DNA of 22,649 bases from an uncultured bacterium (GTDB taxonomy: Bacteria; Bacillota; Clostridia; Oscillospirales; Ruminococcaceae). Location: NCBI GenBank assembly GCA_905214345.1, contig CAJMLV010000043.1:1-22649 (forward strand). Direction: 5' to 3'. Numbering within the stretch: position 1 is the stretch's first letter; each line of letters begins with the position of its first letter. The notes under the pieces are model-generated. The model ran no database searches, was not told where the DNA came from, and saw only the letters and a program-made list of their open reading frames with translations. This document shows, in pieces, positions 17,539-22,649 of this stretch. Made by a program: the position numbers and the translations under genes.

Positions 17539-18537
17539 TCAGTCGTCGGGTTCACAGCGCAGCCGCTGCCCGGCGGTGTCGCTGCTCACATAGCGGGTAC
17601 TGCGGGACACCTGGTTGTCCAGCACTTCGCCGTTCAGGTAGTGCCCCAGGTTGCGGGCAAAGATGTCCACGATGTTGTCCAGGGTGCGGGGGAGGCTGAA
17701 CCGTCCCGAGATGTGGGGAGTGATGATGACGTTGGGCAGCTTCCACAAAGGATGGTCCGCGGGCAGGGGTTCCGGGTCGGTGACATCCAGCCCCGCGCCA
17801 AACAGGTGTCCGCTGCGCAAGGCTTCGGTCAGGGCATCGGTGTCCACCGCGCTGCCCCGGCCCACGTTCAGCAGGATGGCACCCGGCTTCATCCGGGCGA
17901 TGCGGGCGGCGTCAAAAAGGTGGGCGGTCTCGTCGGTGCCGGGCAGGCTCAGGGCTACCAGGTCGGCTTCGGGCAGCTCTTCATCCAGAGCGTCCTGTCC
18001 AACCACCCGCAGGCAGTAGGAAGGACAGGCTTCGGGGGCGCGGCGGCGCACGCCCACCACCTCGGCGCCCATGGCGTGGGCCCGGCGGGCAAAGCTGGAA
18101 CCGATGTCACCCAGCCCCACGCAGAGCACCCGGGCGCCGGCCACACCGCGCACCGGCCGTTCGATGGCGTCCCATTCACAGCGGTTCTGGCGGTCGCGGT
18201 AGAGGAACAGGTCCTTGCACAGCCCCAGCCACATGCCCAGCATCCATTCGCTGATGGCCAGTCCGTAAGCGCCGGTGGCGTTGGTCACGGTGCAGCCTTC
18301 GGGCAGGACCCCTGGCTGCAGATACCGGTCCGGCCCGGCAAAGTTGCTCTGGAACCATTCCAGATGGTCATTCTTGCGGATGCTCTCCACCGGCACGTTG
18401 CCCATGATCACGTCCGCCCAGAGGATGTCCTCTTCCTCCGGCTGGGCGGTGATCCGCATTTCGGTGCCCGGGGCGGCCCGGTGCAGCCGGTCGCATTGTT
18501 CCTCGTTCAGGGGCAAAGCCACCAGGATACGTTTCAT
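17539..18537 (-). CDS. D-isomer-specific 2-hydroxyacid dehydrogenase
   Basis: This NAD(P)-dependent enzyme of 332 residues interconverts a 2-oxoacid and a D-2-hydroxyacid; the substrate is not known. It shows the Rossmann motif GLGDIG (141–146), and RRR near 164–166 in place of the usual acidic residue, which hints at NADPH. The catalytic residues are Arg227 (NVGRGSAVD), Glu256 (DPEPLP) and His275 (TPHISG). The chosen ATG has AAGGAGG seven bases upstream and overlaps the queH stop as ATGA, so the two genes are translationally coupled. No metabolic link to queuosine is evident. Confidence 0.9.
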   Translation of the reverse strand: MKRILVALPLNEEQCDRLHRAAPGTEMRITAQPEEEDILWADVIMGNVPVESIRKNDHLEWFQSNFAGPDRYLQPGVLPEGCTVTNATGAYGLAISEWMLGMWLGLCKDLFLYRDRQNRCEWDAIERPVRGVAGARVLCVGLGDIGSSFARRAHAMGAEVVGVRRRAPEACPSYCLRVVGQDALDEELPEADLVALSLPGTDETAHLFDAARIARMKPGAILLNVGRGSAVDTDALTEALRSGHLFGAGLDVTDPEPLPADHPLWKLPNVIITPHISGRFSLPRTLDNIVDIFARNLGHYLNGEVLDNQVSRSTRYVSSDTAGQRLRCEPDD

Positions 18538-19193
18538 TCTTCTGCCTCCTTCCGACGGGCCGCCGCCTGGCGTTCCCGTTCTTCCTTGCTGAAAATACAC
18601 CCGCAGTATTCCTGCCGGTACAGTCCGTATTCGGTGCTCAGGGTCAGGCTGCGCTTGTAGCCGTCCTTTTTGCGGAACTCACTTTGCAGATACCGCACCC
18701 CATACTGCGCCGCCAGCTCGGTGCCGATGGTGTTCAGCCGCACCGGGTCCTTCATGGGGGAGATGGACAGGGTGGTGGTGAACCACTCAAACCCGTGCTC
18801 GGCTGCGTAGCGGGCAGCCTGTTCCAGCCGCAGACGGTAGCAGACGGTGCAGCGTTCCCCTTTTTCCGGCTCGTTTTCCAGCCCGCGCACGGCGGTGTAA
18901 AATTCCTGGGGGTCATAGGGCAGACGGATGACCTCAACCCCCTGACCGGCGTATCCGGCGTCCTGCACAAAGCGGTCCAGTTCGTCCGCCCGGCGGTGAT
19001 ACTCCGTCGGCGGGGCAATGTTGGGGTTGTAATACAGGATGGTCACCTGAAAGGTCTGGGCCAGCCGTTCCAGAGTCGCGCTGGAACAGGGGGCGCAGCA
19101 GGCGTGGAGCAAAAGGCGCGGGCGCCGGCCTTCGGCGGCCAGGGCGCGCATCGTCTTTTCCATTTCCAGTTCATAGTTGATGCGGTTGGGCAT
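18534..19193 (-). CDS. queH: Epoxyqueuosine reductase QueH
   Basis: QueH carries out the last step of queuosine synthesis, reducing epoxyqueuosine to queuosine in tRNA; it replaces QueG in many anaerobes. The 219 residues show HACCAPCSS (Cys32, Cys33, Cys36), the CTVC pair (Cys115, Cys118) and YCGCIFS (Cys197, Cys199), the cysteine pattern that binds iron–sulfur and metal. The ATG at 19193 is preferred over one 12 codons earlier, because GAGGG lies seven bases before it and nothing suitable precedes the other. No recognisable preQ1 riboswitch was found upstream. tRNA-His(GTG), a queuosine substrate, lies in the same window, though this may be chance. Confidence 0.93.
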   Translation of the reverse strand: MPNRINYELEMEKTMRALAAEGRRPRLLLHACCAPCSSATLERLAQTFQVTILYYNPNIAPPTEYHRRADELDRFVQDAGYAGQGVEVIRLPYDPQEFYTAVRGLENEPEKGERCTVCYRLRLEQAARYAAEHGFEWFTTTLSISPMKDPVRLNTIGTELAAQYGVRYLQSEFRKKDGYKRSLTLSTEYGLYRQEYCGCIFSKEERERQAAARRKEAEE

Positions 19194-19240
19194 AGACGGT
19201 CCCTCTTTGGATGATTCTGAGTTATTCATAGAGTTTTTGA

Positions 19241-19268
19241 AGTTCTTTCGTATTTTCTTGAAAGAACT
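19241..19268. repeat. 9-bp inverted repeat upstream of queH
   Basis: AGTTCTTTC (19241–19249) and GAAAGAACT (19260–19268) are perfect complements with a 10-base spacer. No T-run follows on either strand, so it looks more like a protein-binding dyad than a terminator. Its right edge overlaps the start of the PhoB-like box. Confidence 0.5.
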
Positions 19269-19300
19269 GTCACTTTTCTGTCACATCTTCCGGGTATTCT
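19267..19300 (+). promoter_or_regulatory. PhoB-type box and -10 of a plus-strand small RNA
   Basis: CTGTCAC (19267–19273), TTTT, CTGTCAC (19278–19284): two identical 7-mers with a 4-base A/T spacer, the architecture of the enterobacterial pho box. TATTCT (19295–19300) follows after exactly 10 bases, as I recall for the phoA promoter. The site reads toward the hairpin-rich segment that follows. Confidence 0.55.
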
Positions 19301-19305
19301 TAAAT

Positions 19306-19450
19306 TGTTCCCAAAAGGAACATCCGGGAACAGGGACCCGGATCAAAAGTCCGCTGGGAAGCAGACAAACTTTTTCATCCACTCCTCTTTCTCTTTTCTT
19401 CTTTTCGGGAACGGCGTGCCGGAACAGGGACCGGCACGCCGTTTATTTTT
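19306..19450 (+). ncRNA. Candidate phosphate-responsive small RNA (about 145 bases)
   Basis: Downstream of the PhoB-like promoter is a non-coding segment with ordered structure. A 5' hairpin TGTTCC/GGAACA (19306–19322) leads into stem ATCCGGG/CCCGGAT (19322–19343) with loop AACAGGGA. An imperfect stem with loop TGGGAA (about 19350–19367) follows. Next is a pyrimidine tract (19371–19406, two purines in 36 bases). Last is a perfect 13-bp terminator stem (19410–19422, 19431–19443), again with loop AACAGGGA, and a TTATTTTT tail. GTTCCC (19307–19312) can alternatively pair with GGGAAC (19326–19331). No credible frame exists on this strand. The element is inferred from sequence alone. Confidence 0.5.
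19410..19450 (+). terminator. Terminator of the plus-strand small RNA
   Basis: A perfect 13-bp stem with an 8-base loop is followed by TTATTTTT on the plus strand. The minus strand lacks a T-run here, so direction is clear. No protein gene upstream on this strand needs it. Confidence 0.75.
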
Positions 19451-19487
19451 GTGCGGCGCTGCCGGAAAATGACCCAAATGCAAATAA

Positions 19488-19519
19488 AAAGCCCCCCGGC
19501 GGCTGCGTCGGGGGGCTTT
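19488..19519 (-). terminator. Terminator of the minus-strand small RNA or the MATE operon
   Basis: A perfect 11-bp stem AAAGCCCCCCG/CGGGGGGCTTT with a 10-base loop is followed on the minus strand by TTTTTATTTG. It lies about 190 bases past the MATE stop codon and about 110 bases past a strong minus-strand promoter. Confidence 0.8.
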
Positions 19520-19607
19520 GTGTCTGTTTCGAGCGGGTCGGAAACGTCCGCTGTGAAAAGGCGCGGCCCGGCGGCTTTCCGGTACGTTCCCTTAAAAAGG
19601 AGATGAT
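19488..19607 (-). ncRNA. Candidate minus-strand small RNA (about 120 bases)
   Basis: From the predicted start near 19607 the RNA would begin UCAUCUCCUUUUUAAGGG, rich in anti-Shine-Dalgarno sequence. It then folds GC-rich stems, including AGCGG/CCGCT with an inner CGGA-CGTT-TCCG hairpin, and ends at the 19488–19519 terminator. No open frame with a ribosome site was seen on this strand. Alternatives are an attenuated leader of queH, whose start is about 295 bases further on, or simply the 3' region of the MATE transcript. Confidence 0.42.
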
Positions 19608-19613
19608 ACCTGA

Positions 19614-19642
19614 ATTGTACCGTTTCCCGGGGGCATTGTCAA
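19614..19642 (-). promoter_or_regulatory. Near-consensus promoter downstream of the MATE gene
   Basis: Perfect TTGACA (19637–19642), 17-base spacer, TACAAT (19614–19619) on the minus strand. A dyad CAAGGC/GCCTTG (19640–19656) overlaps the -35 and might be an operator. It is one of the best sigma-A matches in the window, yet no coding gene begins within 400 bases. Confidence 0.65.
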
Positions 19643-19709
19643 GGCGCGGGGCCTTGTCTTAGCTGTCGCTAAAGAGGCATCACGTCTTCGCAGAACGCAA
19701 GGCTGTCTG

Positions 19710-21065
19710 CTATTCCAGTTCTTTCAGGCGGCGGAATTCCCGGGATACCAGCAGGCAGGAGACCACAAAGGCGATGAAATCCGCAATGGGGCCGGCCAGA
19801 AGTACCCCGAAGATGCCGAATTTCAGTGGAAGGATCAGGATGAGAGGAATCAGGAAAAACACCTGGCGCGTCAAAGAGAGCAGCAGTCCCAGAAGCGCTT
19901 TGCCGATGGCGGTGAAGAAGTTGGAGGACAGCAGCTGCACCCCGTTGACCAGCACCATGAACAGGAATACCCGCATAAACAGAATGGCAAATTCATAGTA
20001 CAGGTCGTTTCCCTTGCCGAACAGGGAGATAATAGGCCCCGGGGCAAACTGAAACAGGCAAAAACCCACCGCCGAGACCACAATGTTCCATTGGATGGCC
20101 AGCTTGTAAGCCTGGCGCACCCGGGCATATTGTCCGGCGCCGTAATTGTAACCGATGATGGGTTGTACTCCCTGGGAGATGCCAACGATAATGGACAGCA
20201 GAATGGCATTGGTTTTCATCACAATGCCGCAGGCAGCCAGGGGAATATCCGAACCGTAAATGGACAGAGCCCCATAATAGGTCAGAGAATTGTTGAGCAC
20301 GATCTGTACAAAGGTGATGGCTACCTGATTGATGCAGCTGCTGATGCCCATATACAGCGTGCGCAGAGTGTCCCGGAAGTCGATACGGAAACAGGCGCGG
20401 GTCAGACGGATGGTTTGGAACCGGGGCAGGTACCCCAAAGCCAGGAAAAAGGAGAGGAACTGCCCCAGAATGGTGGCCAAAGCGGCGCCACGTACACCCC
20501 AGTTGCACACAAAGATGAAAATGGGGTCCAGAATGGTGTTGACGATGGCACCCGCCACCATGCAGGCCATGGAATACCGGGGCTTGCCGTCTGCCCGGAT
20601 CAGGTTGCTCACCCCGTTGGTGAAGATGAGGAAGGGCATGCCCAGCAGGGTAATGCCCGCATACTCCTGGGCGTAGGGCAATACTTCGGCGGTAGCACCG
20701 AATACCCGCAGCAAAGGCGTGAGGAACAGTTCTCCCACGGTCAGATATACCGCACCGGCCACGACCATCAGCGAAATGCCGCTGCCCGCGATGCGGGCGG
20801 CCTTGTCCGGCTCCGCTTTGCCCAGGCACAGGGAAAAACGGGCAGTGCTGCCGATGCCGATGAGCAGCGATATGGCCAAGCAGATGGTGGACAGGGGATA
20901 GGAAACGTTGGTGGCGGCATTGCCCAGGTATCCCACACCCTGGCCGATAAAGACCTGGTCCACAATGTTGTACAGCGAACTGACCAGGGTGGCGGTGATG
21001 CTGGGCAGTGCAAAGCCGCGCAGCAGTTTGGGGATACTTTCACTCCCCAGGGGATTCTCATTCAT
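19710..21065 (-). CDS. MATE-family multidrug efflux transporter
   Basis: The 451-residue, roughly 12-helix protein belongs to the MATE family (DinF/MepA-like), which exports drugs or metabolites using Na+ or H+. Typical segments are YNIVDQVFIGQGVGYLGNAA in helix 1–2, FLIFTNGVSNLIRADGKPRY, ILDPIFIF, and the second-half repeat QGVQPIIGYNYGAGQ. I chose the ATG at 21065 because AGGAGG lies nine bases upstream; three codons earlier an ATG directly abuts AGGAGG and cannot be used well. It overlaps the marR stop by eight bases, so the two are coupled and presumably co-regulated by the MarR protein. Substrate unknown. Confidence 0.93.
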   Translation of the reverse strand: MNENPLGSESIPKLLRGFALPSITATLVSSLYNIVDQVFIGQGVGYLGNAATNVSYPLSTICLAISLLIGIGSTARFSLCLGKAEPDKAARIAGSGISLMVVAGAVYLTVGELFLTPLLRVFGATAEVLPYAQEYAGITLLGMPFLIFTNGVSNLIRADGKPRYSMACMVAGAIVNTILDPIFIFVCNWGVRGAALATILGQFLSFFLALGYLPRFQTIRLTRACFRIDFRDTLRTLYMGISSCINQVAITFVQIVLNNSLTYYGALSIYGSDIPLAACGIVMKTNAILLSIIVGISQGVQPIIGYNYGAGQYARVRQAYKLAIQWNIVVSAVGFCLFQFAPGPIISLFGKGNDLYYEFAILFMRVFLFMVLVNGVQLLSSNFFTAIGKALLGLLLSLTRQVFFLIPLILILPLKFGIFGVLLAGPIADFIAFVVSCLLVSREFRRLKELE

Positions 21066-21507
21066 CAAACTCATCCTCCTTGCGTTCTACGCCCAGTTCA
21101 GCGGAAATATGCCGTCCAGTCTGCACCAGCATCCGTTCAAAAGCGGTACGGTCCGCTTCATCCAGATCCTGCAGCAGCAGGGTCTCGGTTCTTCGGCAGG
21201 CCATGCGCACTTCTTCCACAATGCCGATGGCTTTGGGGGTGGGGTACAGACGGCAGGTACGCTTGTCTTTGTCGTAGGGTTCCCTGGTCAGGAACCCTTT
21301 CTTTTCCAGGGCGGCGATGGTTCGTACAATGTTGCTGGGATGCAGGTAGAAGCTGTCCAGCAGGGAATCCTGCAGGCAGCCGGGATGATCGCAGATTTTC
21401 AGAATATACATGTGCTGGCTGCTGTTGATGCCCAGGGGAGCCAGCTGCTCATCCAGATAGCTTTTGGCGAAGCGGTCGCATACGGAAAGCCATTTCAGCA
21501 GTTTCAT
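21058..21507 (-). CDS. MarR-family transcriptional regulator
   Basis: This 149-residue winged-helix protein likely represses its own operon with the MATE pump. It contains the MarR fold: an N-terminal dimerisation helix, then the recognition region (HPSNIVRTIAALEKKGFLTR), the basic wing (EPYDKDKRTCRLYPTPKA) and a C-terminal dimerisation helix. The start is the ATG with GGGAGG eight bases upstream; an earlier in-frame ATG would lie inside the promoter. A 20-base near-perfect palindrome overlaps the -35 of the gene, a typical autorepressor arrangement. Ligand unknown. Confidence 0.92.
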   Translation of the reverse strand: MKLLKWLSVCDRFAKSYLDEQLAPLGINSSQHMYILKICDHPGCLQDSLLDSFYLHPSNIVRTIAALEKKGFLTREPYDKDKRTCRLYPTPKAIGIVEEVRMACRRTETLLLQDLDEADRTAFERMLVQTGRHISAELGVERKEDEFDE

Positions 21508-21555
21508 AATCAATACCTCCCGGCGGTGTACTTTTGCAGGCACCGCACAAAGAAC

Positions 21556-21586
21556 AGTATACATCAAATTGTGTGCGCACGCAATT
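21556..21586 (-). promoter_or_regulatory. marR–MATE promoter with overlapping operator palindrome
   Basis: On the minus strand the -10 is TATACT (21556–21561) and the -35 is TTGCGT (21579–21584), with a 17-base spacer. The plus-strand sequence AATTGTGTGCGCACGCAATT (21567–21586) is palindromic in nine of ten pairs and covers the -35 and part of the spacer, as expected for a MarR dimer site. Confidence 0.72.
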
Positions 21587-21607
21587 AGTTTGGCGAAAAT
21601 TGACCCG

Positions 21608-21651
21608 AAAAAACCCCGGCAGAGAAGCTGTTGCGGCTGTCTCTGCCGGGG
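21608..21651 (-). terminator. Terminator after the lipase-like gene
   Basis: CCCCGGCAGAGA/TCTCTGCCGGGG (21614–21625, 21640–21651) is a perfect 12-bp stem followed on the minus strand by TTTTTT. It separates the hydrolase gene from the marR promoter. Confidence 0.88.
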
Positions 21652-21658
21652 ACTTATG

Positions 21659-22483
21659 TTACAGGTCCGCGTCTTTCAGTTCGGTCACCATCTTGATGTA
21701 TTGATCCACCACGTCCCAGGTCTGACCCCGGCGGCGCAGAGGCCGGCGGCGGAAGTCCACTTCGTCCATGTGGGAAACACCCCGCCCGCCGATACCCCGC
21801 CATTCGGTGCGGAAGCCGGTCCACTGGGCGGAGGCGGCGGTCACCAGACCGTCGTTTTCCCCTTCCACCCGGCCGATGATGAGGTTCTGCCACCACATGA
21901 AGACATCGCTGCGGCAGCTGGACATGACCCCCGCATAGCTGCGGTAGAATACACCGGGGATGTCCGGGTTCTCCCGGTTGAATTTTTCCGCCCAGGTGGT
22001 GGTGAACTGGTCACAGGTAGAAAAGAAATCCGGGTGCTTGTCGCCCAGCAGGCGGAACCAGCCGTTTACAAAGATGGCGGCCAGCCGGAACAGCCACCGG
22101 GGTGCCCGGAAAAGAGCGTCCATGGTGCGGGACCCGTGGTGCGGCGCGGAAATGGTGGTCACCGACGCCACATAGGGGGCCATGCCCAGGGAACTGACCA
22201 GATACCGGGCATCGAGCCCGCCCTTGGAATGGGCGATGAGATGGACCTTTTCACAGTGGGTCTCGGCCAGGATCGCCTCCACCCGCTGCTTCAGTACGGC
22301 GGCATTGTGTTCCACCGTGCCCCAGCCGTCCTGACCGCCGAAAAACACCCGGGCACCGTGGGATTCCAGTGCTTTGGGGATGCGTCCCCAGTAGCCGATG
22401 CTTTTCCGGTCCCGGAACCCGGTGCCGTGTACCAGCAGGATAGGGTAGCGGGTGCGGCAGCTGTCGCTTTGCGGATTCTGCAA
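21659..22483 (-). CDS. Lipase-like alpha/beta hydrolase
   Basis: The 274-residue protein has the oxyanion strand PILLVHGTGF (14–23), nucleophile elbow AHSKGG with Ser86, and likely triad partners Asp211 (EGENDGLV) and His238 (GVSHMD). The set resembles family I triacylglycerol lipases, which have AHSQGG at the elbow. There is no signal peptide, so it is probably intracellular or uses a non-classical route; the substrate is unknown. Translation appears to start at a TTG, with GGGGGG seven bases upstream; no other start precedes the conserved strand. A possible promoter (TCGACT, 17 bases, TACCAT) is weak. It forms a single-gene unit ended by its own terminator. Confidence 0.86.
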   Translation of the reverse strand: MQNPQSDSCRTRYPILLVHGTGFRDRKSIGYWGRIPKALESHGARVFFGGQDGWGTVEHNAAVLKQRVEAILAETHCEKVHLIAHSKGGLDARYLVSSLGMAPYVASVTTISAPHHGSRTMDALFRAPRWLFRLAAIFVNGWFRLLGDKHPDFFSTCDQFTTTWAEKFNRENPDIPGVFYRSYAGVMSSCRSDVFMWWQNLIIGRVEGENDGLVTAASAQWTGFRTEWRGIGGRGVSHMDEVDFRRRPLRRRGQTWDVVDQYIKMVTELKDADL

Positions 22484-22560
22484 AAGAACGCCCCCCTTTC
22501 TGATGTGTTTATGGTATCACAAATCCCCGGCAAAGTCGATGCATCCGGCTGTACACAATA

Positions 22561-22597
22561 AAAAAAGCGCCGGAGCAAGGCGAACCTTGCTCCGGCG
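22561..22597 (-). terminator. Terminator of a gene beyond the right edge
   Basis: CGCCGGAGCAAGG/CCTTGCTCCGGCG (22568–22580, 22585–22597) is a perfect 13-bp stem with a four-base loop. On the minus strand it is followed by CTTTTTTT. The upstream minus-strand gene must end at or beyond the window edge. Confidence 0.88.
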
Positions 22598-22626
22598 TGG
22601 TGCCGGTGGAGCGGCACCAATCGTGG

Positions 22627-22647
22627 TTATAAATTCGTTGGCTGCAG
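22627..22647 (-). CDS. Possible last codons of an upstream gene
   Basis: One minus-strand frame entering from the right edge reads LQPTNL then TAA, 30 bases before the terminator stem. Only six codons are visible, so this is a guess from position. A small hairpin, TGGTGCC/GGCACCA, lies between it and the terminator. Confidence 0.2.
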   Translation of the reverse strand: MQPTNL

Positions 22648-22649
22648 TT

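Noticed and set aside
19194..19300. A preQ1 riboswitch ahead of queH
   Set aside because: No class I aptamer pattern could be found close to the start, and I cannot recognise the longer class III fold by eye; a covariance search would be decisive.
19341..19394. A minus-strand mini-frame MKKFVCFPADF with AGAGGAG upstream
   Set aside because: Only 11 codons, three-base spacing from the ribosome site, and it overlaps the structured plus-strand element; likely chance.
19177..19662. A 161-codon plus-strand frame across the queH–MATE gap
   Set aside because: It runs through two terminator hairpins, opens inside queH and has no ribosome site or recognisable domain.

Overview
The window looks like chromosomal DNA from a GC-rich, low-motility gut Clostridia, most likely the Oscillospiraceae/Ruminococcaceae (Faecalibacterium–Gemmiger–Subdoligranulum type). 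The reasons are GGAGG ribosome sites before most genes, an ANTAR regulator beside glutamine synthetase, a type III glutamine synthetase, a DUF1540 microprotein and queH. This placement is inferred from gene families; no rRNA is present. GC-rich third positions create very long open frames opposite the real genes. Those are shadows and are left out.

Layout. (1) 1–5500, minus strand: a nitrogen block reading glnN (GSIII) → glnA (GSI) → ANTAR regulator → pyrG, with pyrG cut by the window edge at its glutaminase nucleophile. A perfect hairpin plus T-run lies in the glnN leader and another in the glnN–glnA gap, so transcription attenuation is plausible. (2) 5615–8592: a large GT-C-like membrane protein, divergent from a small CYTH-domain phosphohydrolase. 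They share a symmetric promoter region. (3) 8668–15419: a cell-wall block. An atypical murE is translationally coupled to an asnB paralogue (minus). Opposite it is an operon (plus) of a D-aspartate-ligase-like ATP-grasp enzyme and a second asnB paralogue. Together these suggest stem-peptide or cross-bridge synthesis and amidation, fed by glutamine from block 1. (4) 15439–16168: tRNA-Arg(TCT), tRNA-His(GTG) and tRNA-Gln(TTG) with their promoter and terminators, then a 51-residue DUF1540 protein. (5) 16183–19193, minus: queH, a D-2-hydroxyacid dehydrogenase and a duplicated CmpB-like membrane protein. (6) 19194–19709: a 516-base gap with two convergent small-RNA candidates. The plus-strand one has an excellent match to a PhoB box and two hairpins with the same loop, AACAGGGA. 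The minus-strand one has a TTGACA-17-TACAAT promoter and a 5' end resembling the anti-Shine-Dalgarno tail of 16S rRNA. (7) 19710–22649, minus: a marR–MATE efflux operon with a near-perfect operator palindrome, a lipase-like hydrolase with a TTG start, and the terminator of a gene lying outside the window.

The strongest candidates for something undescribed are the convergent small-RNA pair in region 6 and the proposed MurE/AsnB/ATP-grasp/AsnB wall-modification locus in region 3.
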